From: Actinostola sp. cb2023
Lineage: Eukaryota > Cnidaria > Anthozoa > Actiniaria > Actinostolidae
DNA: 64,000 nucleotides
Assembly: GCA_033675265.1 (NCBI GenBank)
Contig: JAUJYZ010000478.1
Span: forward strand, 33,783 to 97,782
Direction: 5' to 3'
A program made the translations under genes and the position numbers. The stretch's first letter is position 1, and each line of letters opens with the position of its first letter. Of the stretch, positions 43,763 through 53,447 are shown in pieces. The notes beneath the pieces were generated by a model. That model was not told the DNA's origin and did not search any database. It was given only the letters and a program-made list of their open reading frames with translations.

Positions 43763-43899
43763 AACTCTGAACTGGCTTATTGATGGCATCAAGGCACAAG
43801 CAGTTCTGAGGCTACTTCAGTTATAATATAGACAAAATAAAAATATATTCGTTTATTAATATTTATTTTATTTTTATAATCCACTAGTTTTTAGTTCTT

Positions 43900-43965
43900 T
43901 TTCTTATTGTAAAGCGCATCGAGGTTCCAGGATGCGCTATATAAATACTCTATTATTACTCGGCG
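43900..43965 (+). repeat. LINE/SINE 3' tail-like segment
   Basis: ATTGTAAAGCGCATCGAGG, then GGATGCGCTATATAAATAC and short TTA units, resembles the conserved stem-loop tail of L2-clade LINEs and the SINEs they mobilise. No upstream body recognised. Confidence 0.45.
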
Positions 43966-44159
43966 TGGAGTGCAATGGGTTTTTTTCCGGTTAGAACGTC
44001 CAGTCCATCCCGGCCACAGGAAGCCCATGAAGAGCGAGAGAAGCATGTCATTCGAAAAAATCGATTTTCTGGTCCGTTTATAGTGGAGGAAAACACCTGA
44101 AAGCAGGTCAGGACACTGATAGATTGCCATTCTATTACATATCAAAAGCTCTTGATTGA

Positions 44160-44800
44160 GCGAATCGAGAAAGTATTTTATTTTCGGCTAAAACCAAGTC
44201 TTGGTGATCGATGACGGTACGGCGCGGGACTTCAGTAGGGGTCAGTGAACTCTCAAAATATATCGATCCCATAAACACACTAAATAGACTTCTTATCCTA
44301 AATTAAACACCTCACAGCATTCAAACAACTACTAATCTTTATTTCTTGAGTATAATTAGGAGCTCGATATTCTTAAAACCCATTCCTGAATAATCGTCTC
44401 TAGCAAATTCTGTGAGAGCGTTTTTGAGATATCTTCGATTAAAGTTTTTGAGTAAATAATTCAAGCGTAAATAAAGCAATTAAATCAATCACCTGAAATC
44501 CAAGTAAATCTGGCGTATTAAAACCAATTTTAGACTTGAAGTGTTGCGCAATGATATTGAACTACGTTTCTAGAAAAGTTGAGAGAAATCGCTTGCAAAG
44601 TAATATCGGAAAATGTGAGCTCAAGTCATACAAGATCAGGTGTTTACTTTGCTCTTGTTGTTCACCATTCGTTCAATTTTTACTAAAAAAGTCATGATTT
44701 TAGCATTTTATCAAACATTTTAAGGCTGCCAAATATAAGCTTCAAATCAGAATTCGAACATTTTTCAACCAGTTTTTGTTGTAAGTTGTTGATTCATTAT
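44160..44800. other. No gene recognised
   Basis: AT-rich sequence with no convincing coding frame or inverted repeat. Confidence 0.4.
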
Positions 44801-45163
44801 ACAGCTCTTTTGTTCTAGTTTGTCACCTTCTCTTGTGCATTCCACCTTCCGAACGCTTTTCCGAAGTATGCTATCAAATTAGAACGATTGTGTGATAGAG
44901 TGCAATTTAGAAAAGCTTGAAAACTAAATAACTAATTAGTACTAAATAGCACTAATGAAACAATAGAAAACAATAGAAATAGCACTATTTAGTACTACTT
45001 AAAATTAGTACTATTTCACACTTTTCTAAACTGCACTCTATTCCATTGCTTTTATTTTTGTCTATATTGTTATTATAATACTGCAGATTAGCATACTTCG
45101 GAAGAGCGTTCGGAAGGTGGAATGCAGAAGAGAAGGTGCCGCCAAACTAGAACAAAAGAGCTG
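44801..45163. mobile_element. Hairpin element with a nested hairpin
   Basis: The outer arms CAGCTCTTTTGTTCTAGTTT, CACCTTCTCTTG and CCACCTTCCGAACGC are mirrored at 45107-45163. The inner arms GATAGAGTGCAATTTAGAAA and AGTACTAAATAG are mirrored at about 44985-45042. Confidence 0.8.
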
Positions 45164-45523
45164 CATAATTATGTCCACTATAAGATCACAAGAGCATTTC
45201 CCCAAAATAACCCTAGAATCTATAGAAATCGAGAATATGTAAAAAGAGGAATTCTCTCAGCGTTGCCATAGGAACGCCGATCTCCATAAAACATACTTCA
45301 TCAGAAACTTTGACCTTTCTGTAACAAGGTTGTATATACTCAATTTACCATTAGATCGTTCACAAATGCACAATTATGTTTCAAACGCAAGAGGTATGGG
45401 TCCAGAGGTATCGCTGCAGAAATTAAAACCCAATCGAGTCACCTTAAGGATCCGAGGGGGGTACTCCCGGAAATTTAGGATAGGGGTGTGCCCCCGGGAT
45501 GTCGAAACCCTGATCACCCTATT

Positions 45524-46300
45524 AAGGCCTAGGGCAAACGTCGGACTAACGTCGCGCCGAACCTATTATGGTGGAAGGTCGACGTCGCGGCAAACGTCGA
45601 ACCAATGTCGATCTAATTCACTCGCGCATTGTAATTTTAATTCTAATTTCGTATTAAAATGCACGGGAGCACGCACATGTTTTGTCTTTTCGCGCCTGAC
45701 TGCATACCCATGCAAAATACAGCGCTCGGCCGCAATTAAAACGTGCATACTCCAAAACAAGAAGCGAAGAATTTAATGGCAATGCACGCGGCAGTGGTGT
45801 TTGTAGGAGGATAAAGATACAGCTGCAAGCCCTGTTATTAGCCGTACTTCTAACGGCAGTTTCATACAATGAAATATTGTTTTCCATTCTCTTACCCAGA
45901 GGGAACGACCGAGGGACTCTCAGTACGAGAATGATTGTTTTCGAATTTGTCTTTCTATAGCGCATGCTCACCAGGGGGGAGATGAGTGTTTGGGAGGTGG
46001 GGGAGTCGTTGTTTTCACGGTTTTGATGTAAGTCATGTGATTTGCATGATTGATTTACTATTTTACATAATTTATGAATTTAGTTCGGCGCGTGTTTAAA
46101 ACGGCGTTTGCCGCAAAGTCGCTCCAGAGTCGTAATATCCGACTTGGCTTGTCGAACTTATGATGGACTCGAACCTAATGAATAGGGTCGACCTCAATTG
46201 CGGCAAACGTCGTACTAATTTAACCATGAGCCTATTTCAAAATTAATAGGTTCGACTGAATTAAGCTCACGGTTAGTTCGACGTTTGCCGTAGGCCTAAG
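45524..46300. repeat. Inverted-repeat element with CAAACGTCG units
   Basis: The ends AAGGCCTAGGGCAAACGTCG and CGACGTTTGCCGTAGGCCT are inverted. Copies of GGCAAACGTCG(A/G)AC recur near both ends (45530-45605 and 46105-46295). Confidence 0.65.
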
Positions 46301-46591
46301 GAGGAAGAATTGGAAAATTCATACCCTTTCCAAGGATTTGTCACTGAAATATAGACCCAATTTAAGGGAAAAGTTAATAGTATTCCTTTGGAAATCGCTA
46401 AAATAAGAAGTACATACGCTGGCTGTTACGCTAAGCGGATTTTTTAGTCAATATAAAAAAAGTGTACCCAAATTAAAGATCGAATATTTTATTTTATTTT
46501 ATGGTGAACTGAAAGCAAAATATGATACCCAATTTAAGGATCTGGAGGTTCAAAAATCATACCCTATTTGGGGGCACATACCTATATAGCG

Positions 46592-46907
46592 TATACAGCT
46601 AATTCAGAAAACGTTGTCGGCGATCGACTTCAAGCCTAAGCGACTAGACCGAAAAGGAGTATGGGTAAAAATCAATGAGTCTATAAATACACTATCAAAA
46701 AGAAACGTCTCTCACGGAATATGGATCATATCTGCTTCTGATTCCTTGTTTTAAAACGCGTAGGCATACATTTGCAGATTCACCTGCCATTGTCACCAAA
46801 TACGAAAAGCATGCAAGTGAATTATCATATCTACCCATACTCCTTTTCGGTCTAGTCGCGTAGGCTTGAAGTCGATCGCCGACAACGTTTTCTGAATTAG
46901 CTGTATA
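46592..46907. repeat. Hairpin MITE nested in the 45452-46943 element
   Basis: The arms from TATACAGCTAATTCAG run about 80 bp through CGGCGATCGACTTCAAGCC and GACCGAAAAGGAGTATGGG, and are repeated inverted at about 46829-46907. Confidence 0.8.
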
Positions 46908-47148
46908 TGGGAGTACCCCCCCCCCCCCCCCCCCCCCCCCGGGTTAAGGAGTGACAAATATGCATATACTAAAAGACTTTTATAACTTACAATACTCAAG
47001 AGACTATAGCTAGACGCTTACGGGACTATACAACAAAAGCTATGATAAACAAAAAACCGCAATTTGACACTAACATTATTATTATTATTATTATTTATTC
47101 AACGCGCTGGTAGAGGTGTTGTCATCAGAATACTCCGCCACTAGCTAT

Positions 47149-47978
47149 ATCAAGCCCTAGTAGCGGCACTCTTTGTATTGTATTGATAATGGATGGATGG
47201 ATGGCAGGTCAAGCCCTAGTAGCGGCACTCTTTGTATTGTATTGTATTGATAATGGATGGATGGATGGCAGGTCAAGCCCTAGTAGCGGCACTCTTTGTA
47301 TTGTATTGTATTGATAATGGATGGATGGATGGCAGGTCAAGCCCTAGTAGCGGCACTCTTTGTATTGTATTGTATTGATAATGGATGGATGGATGGCAGG
47401 TCAAGCCCTAGTAGCGGCACTCTTTGTATTGTATTGTATTGATAATGGATGGATGGATGGCAGGTCAAGCCCTAGTAGCGGCACTCTTTGTATTGTATTG
47501 TATTGATAATGGATGGATGGATGGCAGGTCAAGCCCTAGTAGCGGCACTCTTTGTATTGTATTGTATTGATAATGGATGGATGGATGGCAGGTCAAGCCC
47601 TAGTAGCGGCACTCTTTGTATTGTATTGTATTGATAATGGATGGATGGATGGCAGGTCAAGCCCTAGTAGCGGCACTCTTTGTATTGTATTGTATTGATA
47701 ATGGATGGATGGATGGCAGGTCAAGCCCTAGTAGCGGCACTCTTTGTATTGTATTGTATTGATAATGGATGGATGGATGGCAGGTCAAGCCCTAGTAGCG
47801 GCACTCTTTGTATTGTATTGTATTGATAATGGATGGATGGATGGCAGGTCAAGCCCTAGTAGCGGCACTCTTTGTATTGTATTGTATTGATAATGGATGG
47901 ATGGATGGCAGGTCAAGCCCTAGTAGCGGCACTCTTTGTATTGTATTGTATTGATAATGGATGGATGGATGGCAGGTC
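47149..47978. repeat. 64-bp minisatellite, about 13 copies
   Basis: The unit is CAAGCCCTAGTAGCGGCACT, then CTTTGTATTG(TATTG)n, ATAATGG and ATGGATGGATGGCAGGT. Copies are virtually identical; the first lacks one TATTG. The array abuts the truncated ubiquitin-like frame. Confidence 0.97.
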
Positions 47979-48484
47979 AGCTCGTACCTCCCAAGCATGT
48001 TGTCAAACTTTCTAGACCCTGCCTCATTTGTGCACCCTCTTATGCAGCACTGCATGCCCCCTATGAGACGTCCAATCATAAAAATATTCCCTGATATGGC
48101 ATGTAATTTAAGTGAATCATGCAATGGATTCCCACAGCAAGATAGCCAATAAAATGAATTGATTATTTTAAATTTATCATTAATATGAGACCTCAGGTCT
48201 GAAATAGTTGAAGACTGGGATAAATTATGAATGTGAGGTTTCCCATTTAAATCAATGAATGTAACCATGACTACCTTGTATGAAGTATAATTCCCTCTCA
48301 TAAGCAAGGCCACCACCACAAAAAGGAGAAGAAAGGTGGTACATGGTGATATGAATATAATAGATATAGAAAAAGACCTGTGATACAGGCGAGAACAAAG
48401 TGTGATTGCATTCCCTGGGGACAGGCTGGGGACAAGGTCCCCATGGATTCTCACCGGGTCAAATAATTCCCTGATACTATTCAA
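47975..48484 (-). pseudogene. Reading frame with ubiquitin-like domain ending in Gly-Gly, truncated
   Basis: A minus-strand frame opens at 48484. Residues about 1-72 include a hydrophobic run (FLLLFVVVALLM) and may be spurious. From Met 73 (48268) to residue 143 (48056) the product aligns by eye with ubiquitin: a TFIDLNGKPHIH beta-hairpin, a TISDLRSHINDKFKI helix, a GNPLHD loop, and an end in GRLIGG where ubiquitin has LRLRGG. After the Gly-Gly it continues with a Cys-bearing stretch (MQCCIRGC), then KFDNMLGRYEL, and runs straight into the 64-bp minisatellite at 47974, where the frame becomes repeat-coded. Ubl domains followed by more protein after a GG occur in ubiquitin-fusion proteins and in some transposon ORFs; which applies here is unknown. 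The gene looks broken at its 3' end. Confidence 0.5.
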
Positions 48485-49022
48485 AAATCACAAACTTTCA
48501 ATGAAAAAGTGTTTATAAGTACAACTAAAACTGAATTTTTGAACATGAACAAAAAACATTTACATTTTAAGTTATCAAAAATGTCATGCATTAATTTTTA
48601 ACATTCAATTAGCAACATTTTTTATGCAATTGCTGGCTTTCAATCAGCTGTTAAAAGTCCTTGAATCTCATTATTTGCTTCAAATTACGGGCAAACACTG
48701 CCCTCCATGTGCTACCAAGCAGAGAGTATTCTTTTGAAAAGGTGCAATTCATGATCAGCTGATGAAAATTCCTCACGAGACCGGAAGTGACGCTTAATGA
48801 AATCAAGCAATACAATGAGCAAATATCATTCAATTATTATTTATTCAATTTATCAACAACATTAATTTAATAAGACTTATGAATGATTAAACAATATATA
48901 TTTTTCCAATAACAACATGCAATGAAAAACAACTGAACAATATTTTCAACAGTAAGTTATAGAAACATTTTTTTATAAACAGCATAACAAGCAAAGAAAC
49001 AAGAAACAATTTCACTTATTGA
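48485..49022. other. No gene recognised
   Basis: AT-rich sequence upstream of the ubiquitin-like frame on the minus strand. An upstream exon could lie here but none is identifiable. Confidence 0.4.
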
Positions 49023-49315
49023 TGGTCACTCGTACTCAAAAGGATTGATACAACGAATTAATGGCCATATGAAACACTCCAAAGCTACCAAAATCCTAAA
49101 TATATGTTATTTAAGAATAAAACGTCCTATTTTGGAAAGGTTAAAAACTAGAGGTTTTCACGACGTCCAGCAACAACAAAACTCAAAACACAGCAAAAAC
49201 AGGTCACTCGTACTCAAAAGGATTGATACAAAGAATGGCCATATGAAACACTCCCAAACTACCACAATCCTAACGATATGCTATTTAAGAATAAAACGTC
49301 CTATTTTGGAAAGGT
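49023..49315 (+). repeat. Direct duplication of about 115 bp
   Basis: 49023-49142 and 49201-49315 share GGTCACTCGTACTCAAAAGG, GGCCATATGAAACACTCC and AATAAAACGTCCTATTTTGG, with a small indel and several substitutions. Confidence 0.85.
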
Positions 49316-49697
49316 TTGGCAATTTCTAAGACTTAAAAAGACGATTTTAAAACTATAGGTGTTCACGGCACGAAACGAAAACAGAATTTACCGTAAACGA
49401 ATCGCAACATAAAAATTCAAAAACCTGGTATTAAATTACAAGACCTTTCTGCTCTATTAGCGTAATGGCGCTACACTGAACCAAGTGGCGGGAAACAAAC
49501 GCGCGTCGACTACGTGACGTCACACTGGTAAGTATGATTGAATGGATACGCTAATCTGAGAACAATAGAGTCACCCCCTCCCTCCAGGGACAACACAATA
49601 AACAGGTAGGACTACTTTGAGGGTTTGTAGAAATGTTTTTAGACGGTTTTCAAGCTTTCATTTACTGTAAATCTCGCCACAAGTCCACAGCTTGGGC

Positions 49698-49745
49698 TAC
49701 CTGTGGAGGCAGCAGAAGAGACTAGCCTTTTTTGATCAAGTAAGA
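49698..49745 (+). repeat. Inverted partial copy of the HTH-like exon
   Basis: GGAGGCAGCAGAAGAGACTA, then GCC and TTGATCAAGTAA, matches the minus strand of 50175-50225, including the codons for EAAEETS and DQV. Confidence 0.7.
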
Positions 49746-50174
49746 GTAAGTTTATACTGTAAAAGCTTACGTACAACTGCACGTGATGACTTTTATACAA
49801 ATAAGCTGTTTTTAAACTATGTTCATACGACAGAGGAAATGCCTACGCTGCTACTTTCAAATAACTAAGCTTACGTGAATCTAAACTTGCTTAACTAAAA
49901 GAAAATAAATTCATTTTCTCGTCTTCGAAAATCTGGTCCGTCTCGTCCATCCGGTTCGGTTCGGCCGTGTTGGTTTTACGGCAAGTACATGCAGTTAACC
50001 GGCCGGCTCGACAGCTCCGAGCAATTTGTGGCGATGTCACTGCCCATTTCCTATTCATATATCATCCGAAACGCGACTGCATTATATTTTCTAGCGGTAT
50101 AATCCCGAGCTAGAAGTAAAACTGAACAGAGATCGATCTCTTCGTTTTGTAAGCTTTACTAGTATTAAACTTAC

Positions 50175-50333
50175 CTTTACTTGATCAATGGAAAGGCTAG
50201 TCTCTTCTGCTGCCTCCTCTATTAATGGTGTATAACTGCTCGCTTTACTAACCACCCCCCTCTCATCGTAATAATGAATTAGAATTAATTGTTCTTTGTC
50301 GGAAATTTTCCTATAATTAGCTCTTTCCGCCAT
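50175..50333 (-). CDS. Candidate first exon encoding a helix-turn-helix/homeodomain-like segment
   Basis: ATG at 50333 opens MAERANYRKISDKEQLILIH and reads 53 codons to a good donor (AAG then GTAAGT at 50174). The segment IEEAAEETSLSIDQVK resembles helix 2 to the start of the recognition helix of a homeodomain-like fold, with the intron where the recognition helix would continue. The remainder was not found. An inverted partial copy lies at 49698-49745. It may be a host exon, a retained gene fragment or a transposon ORF. Confidence 0.35.
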
Positions 50334-50532
50334 AGCTAGCTTATTCCGATATTGGAAGTTCAGCAAACACCGAAACAAATATTCATAGAGCTGGGCTCTT
50401 ATTGGTTGAAATCAGAACAAAAGCTTTGTCAATGACAATGGAAGGCAGGGAAGACCTTCCACCATGGGCTGAGTGCCCATCGATCTAATTTTAGACTTAC
50501 GGCATTTGTCCAATTAGACTACGTTAGATCGG

Positions 50533-50660
50533 TGATTTATACGGGTATGTGCTGCGGGATAGGGTACGGTTATGACCTTTTAGTCAGGGATCGCCGGTAC
50601 CCAGTTTTGGTCTGGAATAGAGTTACGTTATGCACCAAACTTTCGCAATTACGACGCCCA
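50533..50660 (+). repeat. Dispersed repeat, partner at 59215-59340 (inverted)
   Basis: Both contain TACGGGTATGTGCTGCGGGA, AGGGTACGGTTAT, GTCAGGGATCG, and TGGTCTGGAATAGAGTTACG followed by TTATG. Confidence 0.8.
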
Positions 50661-50732
50661 ATTACCTCGTGCAGAATTATCATAGTCCCATATATGGCAT
50701 ACATTTTTTGTGGCTATGCTATCTCCATATAT

Positions 50733-53318
50733 GGAGATGTAGCCACTAGCTATGCCATCGAGTTGTAAGTCCGTCCGTAAGTAGTCCTAATCTTCGGATA
50801 GTGTTCGGAATCGCACAGTGATCGGAATCCTTCGATCGACACCGAAGGCCTATGTCTGCTCGATGTTTCTTCGATGGACTTTTGTATATTTTCGTGATTA
50901 TCGAGTTTATTGGCTATCGAGTTCGACGACAACATCGGCGCTCAGCGACATGTTTCGAATTGTCGTAATCTCTCGTCTCGTTGTCGACTTATTATCGATT
51001 GAAACGTTATGCATACATTTCTTCCATGTTTTTATTTACTATGATTTTATGCTATTTTGCACCATTAACCAGGCACAGTTTTCCAGCACTGGGTCAAGTG
51101 TTTGTTCGTAAATAATTGTTCAGGTTTTTTGACGATCTCTGTGGAGATTTTCCAGCGAAAAGACGAGTACTTCAAAGTGTCTGTTTGGCGGCCATGGTCA
51201 AGTGATTACTTCAGCCCAACACCTCGAGTGGCCCAGCGTCTTCCGATCCATAACCCTACTGACTTATGATTCGGAAAACCAATAAACCCAGCAATGGTTT
51301 TATATCCAATCAAACACTCCTGCTCGCTTATAAACTACACCGGCATAATATTTTAAGCTTTTTCTCCCCATGCATGTAATGAAATCTTACAAGTATAGTG
51401 GAACCCCGTTATAACGGACACCGAAGGGACCAGAGAAGGTGTCCGTTATAACGGGCTGTCCGTTATAACAGGGTTTCTTACAGATTCACGTCATTCTTTA
51501 TTGAATTTATTAATACAAACCTCTATTATAGCATACACATCAATAACGCAACATTTGAAACGTCTCAAATGAAAACAAACATAAAACCTTGATAATACAA
51601 GGGAAACTTTGTTCTTTCTAACAAAATGCCTATCCTCTTGCAAATATTCAGTTCCATTCGTCTCTTAATCAGGAACAAGACGCTCAATGAGCGTACACTC
51701 GGACATTTTTGACAACGGACAATGACAGTTGCGTGACGAGGGAGACTGTGTCGGTGAGCAGATGGTTCTGATAACGTTTTTCGTTTGTTGTAATGAAGGC
51801 GCGTTTGTTTTTGTTATAAATGAAACGACATCTTTCAGAGTGGGCCCACACGAATCGGCGTATGCGTTTGTATGTGTAATGAGCGTGTTTTAAAAAGTCC
51901 GTGTTTTATCGGCCATAAAGATCCGAGCCGCCGGCTTCAGATATATTTTAATCAAGCTTGTTGACGTTGTTGCGGTGTACATGCACTCCATTATGAAACT
52001 ATCTCTTTGAAATACAACACTATTCAGTTTAGCAACATTAAAACAATTATATTCAAGATTGATGAGCACGAGCTTCTACACAGCACTTCTAGTATAGACG
52101 GTCGTGGAACGATGAGTTTTAACGATGACCCAAGAGCGAACCAGGCTTGACCCGTTTGAGCATAGAATTACTTCATTAGGCGTTCAGATATCATCGCCCC
52201 AGTTTTCAGCCAATCGAAACCCTGAAACAGACATTCCGATACGATCACATTCTTCACATTTAGTGTACTACGAAGAAAAATAGGCAGTCTAGGACTAATA
52301 AAGTTCAGAATTATATTAAATATCACATGCTCATTTTAATAATAGGAGTAAAAAGAGAACTGCAGAGGTGTTTTTGATTGACCTTGTCTAGTAGTCAAGA
52401 TAAAACTGTTATTATTATTAAAGTGTACTGAGATCAGTGTGAAAACCGCATCGTACTACAATCTCACGCCACCGCAAAACCGCATCGTACTATAAGCCAC
52501 GCCACCGGCTACGCCCATTTAATTTTTTTTTTTGGTAGAGGCGAGAGTATTTTTTTACCCTGAGTCCCACCTCCCTCCTTGCAGAAAACAATGTTGGGTG
52601 ATGTTAGATCGAATTCAGAGTTTTTAAAAACAAACTAACAATCCCCAATATCGTCTAACAAGGTCTTCAAACTGAGTGGAGTTATTGTCAATCCTGGTTA
52701 ACTATAGTCTCCCTCGCAGCCGTGTCGTCACGCAACTCTCTCCCCTCAGACACGGCTGCTTACCCAAGCTGTACATTCCGTTCCAATTGTAAGTGTTTAG
52801 CCAATCATATAAAGTTATTCGTTATTCATGTTCACTGGTTGTCAACGACTCGTCGACACTCTCAGGCTCATGTTTCGTTGTTTATTTACGTAAGAACATT
52901 GCACGATTTACTAGTCTTCCTGGCAGCCGTGTTTAGTGTATTGGTTTAGTCTTGGTTTAGTGTATTGCCCAGTTAAACTCTTTGATATTCGTTGAAATGA
53001 AATTATTTCGCTGCAAGGCAAAACGCTTCGTCAATGGACGTCATCCTGTTTGTCACTGGTCTTTGGTATGTTCTGGAGTAATGGCACATGGAAACTCCGA
53101 AACGTAGATTCGACGTTTCCATCAATCAATAGAATGTCGACACTCCGAATTGTCGAAGTCGTACGTCGATCGATTGTCGACCGCCTACATCCGCTCGCTC
53201 GATTCCGCTCGACTAATATAATAATATGATTGGCCCCGAACTCTATCCGAAGACTCTATTGTTACATTACGGACTTACACACTCGATGGCATAGTGGCTT
53301 CGTTGCGGCTAAGCAACA
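50733..53318. mobile_element. Large inverted-repeat composite with GTAGCCACTA ends
   Basis: GTAGCCACTAGCTATGCCAT, then CGAG and GTAAGTCCGT, is mirrored by ACGGACTTACACACTCGATG and GCATAGTGGC at 53270-53310. A third copy of this end is at 38063. Inside are a pogo/Tigger-like end at 51396 and AGTCTCCCTCGCAGCCGTGT-type repeats (52708 on, inverted part at 51728). Confidence 0.6.
51396..51475 (+). mobile_element. Pogo/Tigger-like terminal repeat
   Basis: AGTGGAACCCCGTTATAACG, then GACACC, followed within 40 bp by two more TCCGTTATAAC units. The GTGGAACC and GTTATAACGGA signature is typical of pogo/Tigger ends. A possible opposite end, CTGTCCGTTATAACCA, is at 53432-53448. Confidence 0.5.
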
Positions 53319-53447
53319 GTAGCCACAAAAATAATATAAAAGAAAGTGCATTTTATAACTCGGACTTCCTCCGGAAGTGTCCGAGTAATACATCTTCACG
53401 AACTAATGGTGTGACGAAAGATTGTACTCAGACTGTCCGTTATAACC

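Larger units (their letters stand above)
45452..46943. mobile_element. hAT-like element with near-perfect 8-bp TSD
   Basis: The flanks TTAAGGAT (45444-45451) and TTAAGGAG (46944-46951) differ at one base. The ends are CCGAGGGGGGTACTCCC and GGGAGTACCCCCC followed by a C run. Inside are two nested palindromes: 45524-46300 with CAAACGTCGAACTAAT-type repeats, and 46592-46907 (TATACAGCTAATTCAGAAAA ends). Confidence 0.65.

Noticed and set aside
47149..47978. Possible CRISPR-like array
   Set aside because: The 64-bp units are contiguous and identical with no variable spacers; it is a minisatellite.
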